Shown: positions 35,049 through 44,198 of the stretch, piece by piece
Numbering within the stretch: the stretch's first letter is position 1
Layout of the letters: the number at the start of each line of letters is the position of its first letter
Origin: Glycomyces artemisiae
Lineage (GTDB): Bacteria; Actinomycetota; Actinomycetes; Mycobacteriales; Micromonosporaceae
Assembly: GCF_003002955.1 (NCBI RefSeq)
Contig: NZ_PVTJ01000006.1
Span: forward strand, 62,001 to 126,000
Reading direction: 5' to 3'
Length of the DNA stretch: 64,000 bases
Translations under genes and position numbers: made by a program
The notes under the pieces: generated by a model
What the model saw: the letters and a program-made list of their open reading frames with translations, nothing else
The model's database searches: none
What the model was told of the DNA's origin: nothing

Positions 35049-35395
35049 CGTTTTCCACTCCCATTGGTTTTGCAATCGTGGCACCGGATCCGGGCTCGGG
35101 GTGCCGCCGTCGTGCTCGGGTACACGGCGGCTCGGCTCGGGTTCGGCGGGTTCGGTTCCTCCGTGCAGGCGGCGTACCTTACCGCGTGCAGTCCATTCCT
35201 ATACACGATGCCCCCCGCTTTTTCATCCCCGTTGTGGCGAGAAACACTTTCTTTAGGAGGGCTGCGAGTGTACCGCCTCTCGCCCACGAAGACGACCCGC
35301 GCACGATAGCCTCTCCATGGCAACGTTTGCGGGACGTCGGATCGTCTAGGTGCCAGAAGATGAACTGCTGGTGTTGAACACTCGGGGAGGCAACC
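35049..35395 (+). other. Gene-free divergent region with a candidate 13-codon ORF
   Basis: 347 bp between the DUF4193 gene and the LytR_C gene. The only strong translation signal is AGGAGG (35255-35260) followed 7 nt later by GTG 35268, opening a frame of 13 residues (VYRLSPTKTTRAR) that stops at TAG 35307-35309; it may be a leader peptide. TATACA at about 35197 resembles a -10 box, without a good -35 partner. Nothing else recognisable. Confidence 0.3.
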
Positions 35396-35908
35396 GTGCG
35401 TATCGCTCGTATCCGCGCTTTGATCGTGCTGTGCGCATTGGCGCTGGTCGCTGGACTGGCAACGCTCTGGGCCATCAGGAACGACTCGCAGCTCTCCGCG
35501 AGCAGCGACTGCGAGCCCGGCGCCGTCGAGATCAAGACCGCGCCGATCCCCGACCCCTCCGAGATCGAAGTGGTCGTCCTCAACGGGACCGACCAGTCCG
35601 GCCTCGCCGAGCAGGCCGCCTCCCAGCTCGAAGACCGCGGCTTCGTCGTGGTCGACACCGGCGACGCCCCCGAGGAGTACGACGGCACCGCGCTGGTCCA
35701 GTACGGGCCCGAGCAGTACGCCGCCGGACTGCACACGTACGCGTACTTCTACCAGGGCCGGGACGGTTTCGCGCTCGACTGGGACCAGCCGATCACGATC
35801 ACCCTCGGGAGCGACTTCCGCGAGGTCAGGTCGGCCTCCGACGCGCGCCAGTCGTTCGCGCAGAGCGGCGGCATCGAGGCGCCGGAGGGCACCTGCACGG
35901 TAGAATAG
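35396..35908 (+). CDS. LytR C-terminal-domain membrane-anchored protein
   Basis: 170 residues: one N-terminal helix (LIVLCALALVAGLATLWAI) anchoring an extracytoplasmic LytR_C domain (IEVVVLNGTDQSGLAEQAASQLEDRGFVVVDTGDAP) to about residue 150. There is no LytR-CpsA-Psr catalytic domain, so it is not a wall-polymer transferase; role unknown. GTG start supported by GGGGAGG 5 nt upstream. It precedes sigA as in many actinomycetes. Confidence 0.85.
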   Translation: MRIARIRALIVLCALALVAGLATLWAIRNDSQLSASSDCEPGAVEIKTAPIPDPSEIEVVVLNGTDQSGLAEQAASQLEDRGFVVVDTGDAPEEYDGTALVQYGPEQYAAGLHTYAYFYQGRDGFALDWDQPITITLGSDFREVRSASDARQSFAQSGGIEAPEGTCTVE

Positions 35909-36112
35909 GCGGCCGTCACCCCCGACGCCCTCACTGAAAATGCGGAAACACAGCTCGAAACGGCATCACGGACGGGCCGCAGGCGAATTTCGGCGCTACA
36001 ATTCACGCCTGCCCGGTCGTTGTGCCGACCTGGGCTGCCGACCCAATATCCAATGCTCACCCGCTATGGAGCCCGGCTGCGCCGTGCCCGCCATTGCCTC
36101 GGAAGGTTGCTC

Positions 36113-37702
36113 GTGACTGACGCACGTCCCACCGGCACAGACGTCAATTCCCTGACCGACTCGCTGCTCGCTCTGGCCCGAGAGAGCAACGGGCAGCTGA
36201 CGTCCGCGACGGTCGCCCAGGTTCTGGAGTCGGCGTCGGCCTCCCCCGCCGAAGGCAAGAAGGTCCTCCGCGCGCTCGCCGAGGCCGACGTCACCGTGGT
36301 CGTGGACGGCTCCTCCTCCACCCGCAAGCGGGTGCCCGCCGCCCGCACCGCCACCTCCTCCCGGACCACGACGGCCAAGGCCGCCAAGAAGACCGCGGTG
36401 AAGAAGACGGCCGCGAAGAAGGCCGCCCCCGCCGCCGAGACCGACGAGGCCGAGGCCCCGGTCAAGAAGGCCGCCAAGAAGACCGCGAAGAAGGCCGCTG
36501 CGAAGAAGACGGCCAAGAAGGCCGTCCCCGCGAAGGCCCCCTCCGGCGACGAGGAGCCCGACGAGGCCGACCTCGCCGCCGCCGCGGAGGACGACGACGC
36601 GCTGGCCGAGGCCGCCGCCGCGGCCCCCGCGAAGAAGGCGTCCCGCAAGAAGGCCGCGAAGAAGGCGACGTCCCGCAAGTCCAAGAAGGACGACGAGGAC
36701 GACGACGAGGAAGACGGCTTCGAGTGGGACGAGGAGGACTCCGAAGCCCTGAAGCAGGCCCGCAAGGACGCCGAGATGACGGCCTCGGCCGACTCCGTCC
36801 GCGCCTACCTCAAGCAGATCGGCAAGGTCCCGCTGCTCAACGCGGCCCAGGAGGTCGAGCTCGCCAAGCGCATCGAGGCCGGCCTGTACGCCGTCGAGCG
36901 CATCAAGCAGCTCAAGGAGGCCGGCGGCGAGATCCCGACGCAGATGCGCCGCGACCTCGAATGGATCGTCCGCGACGGCGACCGCGCCAAGGACCACCTC
37001 CTCGAAGCGAACCTCCGCCTCGTCGTCTCGCTCGCGAAGCGCTACACCGGCCGCGGCATGGCGTTCCTGGACCTCATCCAGGAAGGGAACCTCGGCCTCA
37101 TCCGCGCCGTCGAGAAGTTCGACTACACCAAGGGCTACAAGTTCTCCACGTACGCCACGTGGTGGATCCGCCAGGCGATCACCCGGGCCATGGCCGACCA
37201 GGCGCGGACCATCCGCATACCGGTCCACATGGTCGAGGTCATCAACAAGCTCGGCCGCATCCAGCGCGAGCTGCTCCAGGACCTCGGCCGCGAGCCGAGC
37301 CCCGACGAGCTCGCCAAGGAGATGGACATCTCCCCGGAGAAGGTCCTGGAGATCCAGCAGTACGCCCGCGAGCCGATCTCGCTGGACCAGACCATCGGCG
37401 ACGAGGGCGACAGCCAGCTCGGCGACTTCATCGAGGACTCCGAGGCCATCGTGGCCGTCGACGCCGTCTCCTTCTCCCTCCTCCAGGGCCAGCTCCAGCA
37501 GGTGCTCCAGACGCTCTCCGAGCGCGAGGCCGGCGTCGTGCGGCTCCGCTTCGGCCTCACCGACGGCCAGCCGCGGACCCTGGACGAGATCGGTCAGGTC
37601 TACGGCGTCACGCGCGAGCGGATCCGCCAGATCGAGTCCAAGACGATGTCCAAATTGCGACACCCGTCGCGCTCGCAGGTGCTCCGCGACTACCTCGATT
37701 AG
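36113..37702 (+). CDS. sigA: Primary RNA polymerase sigma factor
   Basis: 529 residues; HrdB/SigA type. Residues 1 to about 215 include region 1.1 and a long Lys/Ala-rich stretch (repeats of [10 protein letters not shown]) then an acidic patch ([19 protein letters not shown]). Region 1.2 is [27 protein letters not shown]; region 2 contains [29 protein letters not shown] and [13 protein letters not shown] (-10 recognition); region 4.2 [21 protein letters not shown] (-35 recognition helix). GTG 36113 has GGAAGG upstream. A TACAAT (35997-36002) is a likely -10 box without a clear -35 element. Confidence 0.95.
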   Translation: MTDARPTGTDVNSLTDSLLALARESNGQLTSATVAQVLESASASPAEGKKVLRALAEADVTVVVDGSSSTRKRVPAARTATSSRTTTAKAAKKTAVKKTAAKKAAPAAETDEAEAPVKKAAKKTAKKAAAKKTAKKAVPAKAPSGDEEPDEADLAAAAEDDDALAEAAAAAPAKKASRKKAAKKATSRKSKKDDEDDDEEDGFEWDEEDSEALKQARKDAEMTASADSVRAYLKQIGKVPLLNAAQEVELAKRIEAGLYAVERIKQLKEAGGEIPTQMRRDLEWIVRDGDRAKDHLLEANLRLVVSLAKRYTGRGMAFLDLIQEGNLGLIRAVEKFDYTKGYKFSTYATWWIRQAITRAMADQARTIRIPVHMVEVINKLGRIQRELLQDLGREPSPDELAKEMDISPEKVLEIQQYAREPISLDQTIGDEGDSQLGDFIEDSEAIVAVDAVSFSLLQGQLQQVLQTLSEREAGVVRLRFGLTDGQPRTLDEIGQVYGVTRERIRQIESKTMSKLRHPSRSQVLRDYLD

Positions 37703-38010
37703 CGGCACCGCGTTCGCTGTCGGCAAACGCCGCAGGCGAACCGGCCGCCGCCGCGAGGCCCGGACCTGGTGTGTATCACCCGAACGGGTGGGTACCTGAA
37801 CAACGCGCCGGGTTGTCGATCGCCGCTAGGTGGGCTACGGTGTGGAACAACTATCGCGACCGCAAGAGCGAGTGAGCCGAGTCTCAGTCGGAACTTGTCG
37901 GGAAGGGGTAGTACAGTGCAGGCGTTGAACGGAACGAGCCGGTCAACCGGCTGACAGAACACCCGCGTTGTGCAGATCGCACAACGACCGAACGCAGCGG
38001 AGGACCTGGT
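37703..38010 (+). other. 308-bp region between sigA and the DUF7455 gene
   Basis: Holds the palindrome listed at 37774-37787 and two clean hairpins, AGCCGGT-CA-ACCGGCT (37937-37952) and GTTGTGC-AGATC-GCACAAC (37967-37985), in the probable 5' leader of the following gene. No convincing promoter pair and no open frame I would call a gene. Confidence 0.4.
37774..37787. promoter_or_regulatory. Palindrome CACCCG-AA-CGGGTG
   Basis: Perfect 6+2+6 inverted repeat flanked by GTAT on the left and GGGTAC on the right. A longer version of the same core lies upstream of lexA (60690-60707), suggesting a shared DNA-binding protein. Regulator unknown. Confidence 0.45.
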
Positions 38011-38250
38011 ATGACATCCACCCTGACGCCCCCGCCCCAGACGGAGGAACGTCCGATCGCGGGCGAGCGCTGCGATCGGTGTAGCGCCGCGGCAAAGCTT
38101 CGCGTGACCCTGGCCGAAGGCGGCGACCTCGTCTTCTGCGGCCACCACGCGAACCAGTTCGCCGAGAAGCTCGTCCCGATCGCCATCGACTTCACCGCCG
38201 ACCCCGAATTCGAGTGGCGCGGCACCGACCTCATGGCCTCGGAGAACTAG
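38011..38250 (+). CDS. Small DUF7455-type protein with CxxC and CxHH metal-binding pattern
   Basis: 79 residues: RCDRCSAAAKLRVTLAEGGDLVFCGHHANQF has two Cys and a C-x-H-H pair, a zinc-ribbon-like pattern conserved in this actinobacterial family. It regularly follows sigA. ATG preceded by GGAGG 8 nt upstream. Function unknown. Confidence 0.8.
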   Translation: MTSTLTPPPQTEERPIAGERCDRCSAAAKLRVTLAEGGDLVFCGHHANQFAEKLVPIAIDFTADPEFEWRGTDLMASEN

Positions 38251-38267
38251 CGCCTCACGAGACTTCA

Positions 38268-38297
38268 AGGGCCCGAGCGGAAATCCGCTCGGGCCCT
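38268..38297. terminator. Terminator between DUF7455 gene and helicase gene
   Basis: AGGGCCCGAGCGGA / TCCGCTCGGGCCCT inverted repeat with a tiny loop, 18 nt after the DUF7455 stop; it faces the 3' end of the convergent helicase gene. Confidence 0.8.
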
Positions 38298-38376
38298 GCC
38301 TCGTCTCCGGGCTATCGAGTCACCAGGAGCGGCTGCGCCTCCCGGCTGAGCCGCCCGGACCTGATCGCCCGCTTCG

Positions 38377-40089
38377 CTACCACGAGCGGATCTCCGCGAT
38401 CCGCTCCTCCAGCTGCTCGATGGTCGCCTGCGCGCTCGGCGGGCCGCCGCACTTGGAGCGCAGCGTCGCGTGGATCTTCCCGTGCGGCTCGTTCGTCGCG
38501 AACGAGCGGGCGCCCACCAGAGCGTTCAACTGCTTGCGCAGCTTCAACCGCCGCTGCGCGTTCGTCATCGGCGGCTCGGCCGTCTGGCGCTCGGCGACCT
38601 CCGTGCGCGCGCCGCCGCCCTGCTTCGACATCTGCTCGCGCTGCCGCTTCTGGAGCAGCAGGTGGATCTGCTCGGGCGTCAGGAGCCCCGGCAGGCCCAA
38701 GTACTCCTGCTCCTCGTGGCTCCCCGACTGCACCGGCAGGCCGAACGAGCCGCCGTCGAAGATCACCTGGTCGAGCTCCGCGCTCGACTCCAGAGTCTCG
38801 CGCTGCCCGCCGAGTTCGGTGCCCTCGTTGAGGACCCGCTGCGCCTGCTCCAGCAGCAGCTCGGGGTCCTGGTCCTCGGACTTCGGCTTGATCACGTGGT
38901 CGCGGTCCTGCTCCAGGTTCTCCGCGAGGCTCAGCAGCGGCACCACGCTCGGCAGGAACACCGACGCGGTCTCCCCCGGGCGCCGCGACCGCACGAAGCG
39001 GCCGATCGCCTGCGCGAAGTACAGCGGGGTGTGCGCGTTCGTCGCGTACACGCCGACCGCCAGGCGCGGGATGTCCACGCCCTCCGACACCATGCGCACC
39101 GCCACCAGCCATTCCTGATCGGACACCGCGAACTTCGCGATCTTCTCCGAGGAGCCCGCGTCGTCCGACAGCACGATCGTGGCGCTCTTGCCGGTGACCC
39201 GCTTCAGGATGCCCGCATACGCGCGGGCCGAGTTCTGGTCCGAGGCGATGATGAGGCCGCCCGCGTCCGGGATGCCCGCGGCGCGCAGCGACGAGAGGCG
39301 CCGGTCGGCGGCCCGGATCACCTGCGAGATCCACTCCCCCTCCGGGTCGAGCGCGGTGCGCCACGCCTGGCTGGTGAGGTCCTTCGTGAGCGGCTCCCCG
39401 AGGCGCACGGCGAGCTCGTCGCCCGCGCTCGTGCGCCACTTCGCCTGGCCGGAGTAGGCCATGAACATGACGGGGCGGACCACGCCGTCGGCGAGGGCGT
39501 CCCGGTAGCCGTAGAGGGAGTCGGCGCGCGAGCGCTTCGCGCCGTCGTCGTACTCCTCGTACCCCACGAACGGGATCGGGTTGTCATCGCTGCGGAACGG
39601 GGTGCCGGTGAGCGCCAGGCGCCGCTCGGCCTCCTCGAACGCGGTCTTGACGCCGTCGCCCCACGAGCGGGCGTCGCCCGCGTGGTGGATCTCGTCGAGG
39701 ATCACGAGCGTGCGGCGGGCGAGCGTGCGCCGCCGGTGCACGGCCGGGTCCGCGCCGATCTGCGCGTAGGTGAGGACCACGCCGTGGTAGTCGGTGGCGC
39801 TGTGGACGTCGGAGTTGCGGAACGCCGGGTCGAGCTGGATGCCGAACCGCGCCGCCGCGCCCGACCACTGGACCTTCAGGTGCTCGGTCGGGCAGACCAC
39901 CGTGACCGTGTCGACGGTGCCGTCGGCGAGCAGGTCGTAGGCGATGCGCAGGGCGAACGTGGTCTTCCCGGCGCCCGGGGTGGCGACGGCGAGGAAGTCC
40001 CGCGACTGACCCCGGTGGTACGACACCATCGCCTTGCGCTGCCAGACCCGAAGCGACGGAAGCGACTCGGGTGGGGCGGCCGGGATCAT
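38377..40089 (-). CDS. DEAD/DEAH box superfamily II helicase
   Basis: 570 residues. Motif I LAVATPGAGKTTFALRI (about residues 34-50), motif II VILDEIHHAGDA, motif III LALTGTPFR, motif VI QAIGRFVRSRRPGE; RecA-like domain 2 lies at about 240-345. The remainder is charged and helical (LLLQKRQREQMSKQGG; NAQRRLKLRKQLNALVG). SF2 type related to restriction-enzyme R subunits and UvrB-like DNA translocases; it is a standard actinobacterial gene near sigA, not a restriction system: no methylase or specificity gene is adjacent. ATG preceded by AAGGAG. Confidence 0.88.
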   Translation of the reverse strand: MIPAAPPESLPSLRVWQRKAMVSYHRGQSRDFLAVATPGAGKTTFALRIAYDLLADGTVDTVTVVCPTEHLKVQWSGAAARFGIQLDPAFRNSDVHSATDYHGVVLTYAQIGADPAVHRRRTLARRTLVILDEIHHAGDARSWGDGVKTAFEEAERRLALTGTPFRSDDNPIPFVGYEEYDDGAKRSRADSLYGYRDALADGVVRPVMFMAYSGQAKWRTSAGDELAVRLGEPLTKDLTSQAWRTALDPEGEWISQVIRAADRRLSSLRAAGIPDAGGLIIASDQNSARAYAGILKRVTGKSATIVLSDDAGSSEKIAKFAVSDQEWLVAVRMVSEGVDIPRLAVGVYATNAHTPLYFAQAIGRFVRSRRPGETASVFLPSVVPLLSLAENLEQDRDHVIKPKSEDQDPELLLEQAQRVLNEGTELGGQRETLESSAELDQVIFDGGSFGLPVQSGSHEEQEYLGLPGLLTPEQIHLLLQKRQREQMSKQGGGARTEVAERQTAEPPMTNAQRRLKLRKQLNALVGARSFATNEPHGKIHATLRSKCGGPPSAQATIEQLEERIAEIRSW

Positions 40090-40185
40090 GCGGGCTCCTT
40101 CCGGTGGACGACGGACCCGGATGATTCTAGGCCGCGGCGGCCGTCCCGGCGCCCGCTTGCCAGCCGTACATCGGGACGGTCACGT

Positions 40186-40608
40186 TCAGCGCTCCAGGAG
40201 GATGGTGTTGGGGCCCACGTTGACGCTGGAGACGCGCATCATCGCCCCGAACTTCCCGGTCTCGACGTGCGCGCCGAGCGCGCGGAGGCGGGCCGCGACG
40301 GCCTCCACCAGCGGTTCGGCCACCGGGCCGGGGGCCGCGGCGTTCCAGGACGGGCGGCGGCCCTTGCGGGTGTCGGCGTAGAGCGTGAACTGGCTGACGA
40401 GCAGGATCGGCGCCTCGTTGTCGGACGCGGACCGCTCGCCCTCCATGATGCGGAGGCTCCAGATCTTCTCGGCGATCCAGCGCGCCTCGTCGTCTCCATC
40501 CGTATGGGTGACGCCGACGAGGACGAGGAGCCCTTCCCCGATCTTGCCGACGCTCGCGCCGTCCACGGTGACTTCGGCCTCGGCGACGGTCTGCACCACT
40601 GCTCTCAT
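40186..40608 (-). CDS. dtd: D-aminoacyl-tRNA deacylase
   Basis: 140-residue DTD that hydrolyses D-aminoacyl-tRNA and Gly-tRNA(Ala) mischarges. Family landmarks: [17 protein letters not shown] start, [20 protein letters not shown] (SQxxLY motif) and [11 protein letters not shown] (GPxT motif, where most members read GPVT). Divergent from the DUF3099 gene 17 bp away. Confidence 0.92.
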   Translation of the reverse strand: MRAVVQTVAEAEVTVDGASVGKIGEGLLVLVGVTHTDGDDEARWIAEKIWSLRIMEGERSASDNEAPILLVSQFTLYADTRKGRRPSWNAAAPGPVAEPLVEAVAARLRALGAHVETGKFGAMMRVSSVNVGPNTILLER

Positions 40609-40625
40609 GCCCCCGATCCTCCCCT

Positions 40626-40973
40626 ATGGCGCAGGCGTACGCTCGAAGGGTGGGTCGGCGTGAGAAGACAGCGGTCATCACCGATGCGGCCATCTCCCTT
40701 GAAGAGGAGCGCCGGTACCGGACGATCCGCTATGTCGTGATGATGTCGATCCGCGCGTTCCTGGTGATCCTCCTGGGCATTCTCGTCATGCTCGACGTGC
40801 CGCTGCTGTGGCTGTGGCTGCTGTTCGGCGTCGCGGGCATGGCGGTGCTGCCGTGGCTGGCGGTGCTCCTGGCGAACGACCGGGTCGTCAGGCGCCCCGG
40901 GAGCTTCTTCCACCGCCAGCGCCGGGCCGAGACGCTCCAGGCGCCCGACAGGCCCATGATCGATTCCGAGTGA
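40626..40973 (+). CDS. DUF3099 family membrane protein
   Basis: 115 residues: ITDAAISLEEERRYRTIRYVVMMSIRAFLVILLGIL is the DUF3099 core, two helices (residues about 38-83) and a basic C-terminal tail (DRVVRRPGSFFHRQRRAETLQAP). A later in-frame GTG (40647) could be the real start. Function unknown. Confidence 0.8.
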   Translation: MAQAYARRVGRREKTAVITDAAISLEEERRYRTIRYVVMMSIRAFLVILLGILVMLDVPLLWLWLLFGVAGMAVLPWLAVLLANDRVVRRPGSFFHRQRRAETLQAPDRPMIDSE

Positions 40974-40986
40974 GGGCCCGCCGCGT

Positions 40987-41008
40987 GGCAATATTGACGG
41001 ATATTGCC
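40987..41008. promoter_or_regulatory. AT-rich palindrome upstream of the DUF3039 gene
   Basis: GGCAATAT-TGACGG-ATATTGCC: 8-bp perfect arms, 24 bp before the GTG of the next gene. It includes TTGACG. Candidate operator or promoter-proximal site; regulator unknown. Confidence 0.4.
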
Positions 41009-41031
41009 CGCGCGATGAGGAGTGAGTCAAC

Positions 41032-41307
41032 GTGAGCGGACTTCCCGAGACCGGCACCGGCGGCCTGGACGGCGGCGGTTCCACCCTGCTCGAAGAGCAG
41101 ACCCAGACCCAGCCGAACTACACCTACGAGGACGGCGACGAGGAGCGCTTCTCGCACTACGTCCCGAAGGACAAGCTCATGGCCGCGATGGTCGACGGCG
41201 TCCCGGTGAAGGCCCTGTGCGGCAAGATGTGGGTCCCCTCGCGCGACCCCGACCGGTTCCCGATCTGCCCGCAGTGCAAGGACATCTACGAGAAGATGAA
41301 GGCCTAG
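41032..41307 (+). CDS. DUF3039 family protein
   Basis: 91 residues: acidic N-terminus, RFSHYVPKDKLMAAMVDGVPVKALCGKMWVPSRDPDRFPICPQCKDIYEKM with a Cys pair plus CxxC, the DUF3039 metal-binding-like pattern. GTG start with GAGGAG upstream. Function unknown. Confidence 0.85.
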   Translation: MSGLPETGTGGLDGGGSTLLEEQTQTQPNYTYEDGDEERFSHYVPKDKLMAAMVDGVPVKALCGKMWVPSRDPDRFPICPQCKDIYEKMKA

Positions 41308-41377
41308 CGCGGACCGCGGCTCCCGCCTTCCCCCCGGAGCACCGGTGTGACGCGGCGCTGCCTGCTATAACGCACGT

Positions 41378-42016
41378 GTGGTCACTGCAATCTCGGGATT
41401 CGAGCCGACGAGCCTGAGCCTCGTCGCGGAGCTCATCGGCACCGCGGTGTTCGCCGCCTCCGGCGCGAGCGCCGCGGTCGGCAAGCGCCTCGACCTGTTC
41501 GGGGTGGTCGTGATCGGGACGCTGTGCGCGCTCGGCGGCGGCGCCGTGCGCGACATCCTCATCGACGCCAAGCCCCTGGTGCTCACCGACTGGCGGTACC
41601 CCCTCGTCGCCGTCCTCGCGTCGCTCGTCGTGTTCCGGTTCCACCCCGCGCTGTCGCGGATGCGCCCCACGATGCTGGTCCTCGACGCGGCCGGGCTCGC
41701 GCTGTTCACCGTGGTCGGGACGCTGAAGGGCCTCGACTACGGCTTCGCGGTCTACGCGGCTTGCATCGTCGGAGTACTCTCCGGTATCGGCGGCGGCATC
41801 CTGCGCGACGTGCTCGTCCAGGAGATCCCCGCGGTCCTGCGCGAGGACTTCTACGCGATGGCCGCGGTGATCGGCGCGATCATCGTGTCGGTGGGCGCGC
41901 GGTGGGAGTCGCAGATCGGGCACTGGACGCTCATGCTGATCGCCATCGCGACGATCTTCGTTGTACGGATGGTGGCCATCAGGTATCGCTGGCAGGCCCC
42001 GAAGCCGAATATCTGA
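41378..42016 (+). CDS. Trimeric intracellular cation channel (TRIC/UPF0126) family membrane protein
   Basis: 212 residues, seven helices. The two inverted repeats each hold the glycine motif GGGAVRDIL / GGGILRDVL of TRIC-type channels. Expected role: monovalent-cation permeation; not proven for bacterial members. A strong -10 box TATAAC (41366-41371) ends 6 nt before the GTG and there is no ribosome site, so the mRNA is probably leaderless; no matching -35 box is visible. Confidence 0.85.
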   Translation: MVTAISGFEPTSLSLVAELIGTAVFAASGASAAVGKRLDLFGVVVIGTLCALGGGAVRDILIDAKPLVLTDWRYPLVAVLASLVVFRFHPALSRMRPTMLVLDAAGLALFTVVGTLKGLDYGFAVYAACIVGVLSGIGGGILRDVLVQEIPAVLREDFYAMAAVIGAIIVSVGARWESQIGHWTLMLIAIATIFVVRMVAIRYRWQAPKPNI

Positions 42017-42164
42017 TCGTGTCTCCCGGGTTCGTGCCACCCTTCGAGCCGGGGGATCGCAACGCTCGAAATCCGCTGCAAGCTGGTACTCCTCAGCCCG
42101 GTGCCCGCCGGGCGCGGTGCGGGGCCCCTCCCGCACGGGGGGATTGCAGCGAAAGGCGAAACCG

Positions 42165-43133
42165 ATGGCACCTGTCGACAGCATCCGTCAGCGACCGGCC
42201 CAGCGACCGGCGCAGCGCGCGACCGAGTACTCCGGCGACCCCGTGCGCGCCTATCTCAACGGCATCGGCAAGCACCGCCTCCTCACCGCGTGCGAGGAGG
42301 TCGAGTGCGCGAAGGCCATCGAGGCCGGCCTCATGGCCGAGTGCCGCATCTCCGAGACCACCGACCCCGACCTGCGCAGCGACCTGGCCCGCGTCGCCGC
42401 CGACGGCCGCGCCGCCAAGCAGCGGATGCTGGAGTCGAACCTGCGCCTGGTCGTGTCCGTGGCGAAGCGCTACTCCGGCGCCGGGATGAGCCTGCTGGAC
42501 CTGATCCAGGAGGGGAACCTGGGCCTGATCCGCGCGGTCGAGAAGTTCGACTACCAGAAGGGCTACAAGTTCTCCACGTACGCCACGTGGTGGATCCGCC
42601 AGGCCATCAACCGGGCCGTCACCGACCAGTCCCGCACGATCCGCGTCCCCGCCCACACGGTGGACCAGATCAAGCGGATGAACCGGGTGCGCCAGGACCT
42701 CATGGCCGAGCTGGGCCGCGAGCCCCGCTACGAGGAGATCGCCCGCGAGCTCGACACGACCCCGGGCAAGGTCCTGGAGCTCATGTCCTACGACCGCGAG
42801 CCGGTGAGCCTCGACCAGACCGTCGGCGAGGACGACTCCACGGCCCTCGGCGACCTCGTCGCGCACCTGCCGCGCGAGAACGCCGGCGACGACGCGGTCT
42901 CCTACGCGCTGCTGCGCCGCCACATCGCGAACGTCCTCGCCTCCCTCCCCGAGCGGGAACAAACCGTCCTCCGCCTGCGTTTCGGCATCGACGACGGGCG
43001 CCAGCGCACCCTCGAAGAGGTCTCCGCGGACTTCGGTCTCTCCCGCGAGCGGGTCCGCCAGATCGAGAAGAACGCGCTGCACCGCCTCCGCCAGCCCGAC
43101 TACGCGGGTCGGCTCGCCGACTATGTGGCCTGA
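42165..43133 (+). CDS. sigB: RNA polymerase sigma-70 factor, SigB/HrdA type
   Basis: 322 residues, a principal-like (group 2) sigma without region 1.1. [32 protein letters not shown] (1.2), [38 protein letters not shown] and [17 protein letters not shown] (2), then [21 protein letters not shown] (3), [27 protein letters not shown] (4.2). ATG 42165 has GAAAGG upstream. The next gene is ideR, the conserved sigB-ideR pair of actinobacteria. Expected role: stress or stationary-phase transcription. Confidence 0.92.
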   Translation: MAPVDSIRQRPAQRPAQRATEYSGDPVRAYLNGIGKHRLLTACEEVECAKAIEAGLMAECRISETTDPDLRSDLARVAADGRAAKQRMLESNLRLVVSVAKRYSGAGMSLLDLIQEGNLGLIRAVEKFDYQKGYKFSTYATWWIRQAINRAVTDQSRTIRVPAHTVDQIKRMNRVRQDLMAELGREPRYEEIARELDTTPGKVLELMSYDREPVSLDQTVGEDDSTALGDLVAHLPRENAGDDAVSYALLRRHIANVLASLPEREQTVLRLRFGIDDGRQRTLEEVSADFGLSRERVRQIEKNALHRLRQPDYAGRLADYVA

Positions 43134-43228
43134 TCGCCGTATACCATTGGTGCAGACAGGGGGTCTGGCGGCTACTTGACCCACCCCGCCCGGTGCCCTG
43201 CGGGCGGACAGAGTGAAGGAACGAAGCT

Positions 43229-43915
43229 GTGACCACGGACCTCGTCGACACCACCGAGATGTACCTGCGCACCATCCTCGAACTGGAGGAGGAGGGCGTC
43301 CCCGCGCTGCGCGCCCGGATCGCCGAGCGGCTGGAGCAGAGCGGTCCGACGGTCTCGCAGACCGTCGGCCGGATGCAGCGCCACGGCCTGCTGAACGTGA
43401 AGAGCGACCGGCACCTGGAGCTCACCGAGGAGGGCCGCCGCCAGGCGGTCGCGGTGATGCGCAAGCACCGGCTCGCCGAGCGGCTCCTGGTCGACGTCAT
43501 CGGGATGTCCTACACCGAGGCGCACGACGAGGCGTGCAAGTGGGAGCACGTCATGAGCGACACCGTCGAGAAGCGCGTGTACGAGCTGCTCAAGCACCCC
43601 ACCCGGTCGCCGTACGGGAACACGATCCCCGGCCTGGGCGAGCTGGACGCGAACGCGCCGTCCGACGCGCACGAGGCCGACGAGCGGCCCATGAGCGTGG
43701 TCTCCGCGGGCGCGAAGGTGCGCGTGACGCGCCTGTGCGAGTCGGCGCAGACCCACCCGGACCTGCTGAACGCGCTGCACGAGGCGGGCGTGGACCCGGG
43801 CGCCGAGATCGCGGTGGACCGCCAGGAGGGGCAGGTCGCGGTGACCTCCGCGACGCAGACCCTGCGCCTGTCGGTGGACGACGCCGCGAAGATCTTCGCC
43901 GTTCCTGTCGTTTAG
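43229..43915 (+). CDS. ideR: Iron-dependent transcriptional regulator, DtxR/IdeR family
   Basis: 228 residues, Fe(II)-activated repressor. N-terminal winged HTH (LVDTTEMYLRTILELEEEGVPALRARIAERLEQSGPTVSQTVGRM; the Met in TTEMYL is a metal ligand), dimerisation domain with the metal site DEACKWEHVMS (Cys, Glu, His all present) and a C-terminal SH3-like domain from about residue 150. GTG start behind AAGGA. Length and residues match a functional DtxR. Confidence 0.94.
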   Translation: MTTDLVDTTEMYLRTILELEEEGVPALRARIAERLEQSGPTVSQTVGRMQRHGLLNVKSDRHLELTEEGRRQAVAVMRKHRLAERLLVDVIGMSYTEAHDEACKWEHVMSDTVEKRVYELLKHPTRSPYGNTIPGLGELDANAPSDAHEADERPMSVVSAGAKVRVTRLCESAQTHPDLLNALHEAGVDPGAEIAVDRQEGQVAVTSATQTLRLSVDDAAKIFAVPVV

Positions 43916-43982
43916 TCCGTTTCCGTTGCGGCGCAAGCCGTTTCACCGGCACTACGGTGTGTTTCGAGCACCTGACCGAGTC

Positions 43983-44011
43983 TTGACCACCGGACTACCG
44001 GGTAGTAGGCT
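43983..44011 (+). promoter_or_regulatory. Promoter downstream of ideR driving no annotated gene
   Basis: TTGACC (43983-43988), exactly 17 bp, TAGGCT (44006-44011). Predicted start about 44018. No open frame on the plus strand follows, only a terminator-like hairpin about 80 bp later. Confidence 0.6.
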
Positions 44012-44017
44012 GGCCAA

Positions 44018-44140
44018 AGCGTTGGAAACGGTTTCAACCGCGCGGCAGCTCCGCTGCCGGAGCCGATGGGCTGAAACCCCCGAACTGCACTCCGCACCTG
44101 AGCGCCCTCCTTGCACCCCCGGCAAGGAGGGCGCTCGCGT
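44018..44140 (+). ncRNA. Candidate small RNA between ideR and a lipoprotein gene
   Basis: A promoter and a terminator-like hairpin bracket about 120 nt with no open frame. The RNA would contain a 5' hairpin GTTGGAAAC-G-GTTTCAAC (44021-44038), a small stem GGCAGC/GCTGCC (44044-44058), a C5 run in an unpaired segment closed by GGAG/CTCC (44059-44093) and a 15-bp terminal hairpin with another C5 run in its loop. Two C-rich loops resemble the actinobacterial 6C RNA, but I cannot run the covariance model. The 5' repeat could also be a LacI-type operator at the DNA level. Confidence 0.5.
44100..44136 (+). terminator. Terminator of the candidate small RNA
   Basis: GAGCGCCCTCCTTGC / GCAAGGAGGGCGCTC, 15-bp perfect stem with a C-rich 7-nt loop. 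Confidence 0.8.
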
Positions 44141-44151
44141 TCAGGAGAGGA

Positions 44152-44182
44152 ACGGCCGCCGGACCACAGGTCCGGCGGCCGT
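44152..44182 (-). terminator. Terminator of the lipoprotein operon
   Basis: ACGGCCGCCGGACC / GGTCCGGCGGCCGT, 14-bp perfect stem with loop ACA (5'-3' on the plus strand), 16 nt after the lipoprotein stop. Confidence 0.8.
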
Positions 44183-44198
44183 TTCGGGTCTTCGCGGG

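Noticed and set aside
35996-37726. 576-residue minus-strand open frame antisense to sigA
   Set aside because: Leu/Gly/Val/Asp-rich shadow of high-GC codons; sigA on the other strand is unmistakable.
38377-40089. Restriction or phage-defence helicase system
   Set aside because: The helicase has no adjacent methylase, nuclease or specificity gene and sits in a conserved housekeeping neighbourhood.
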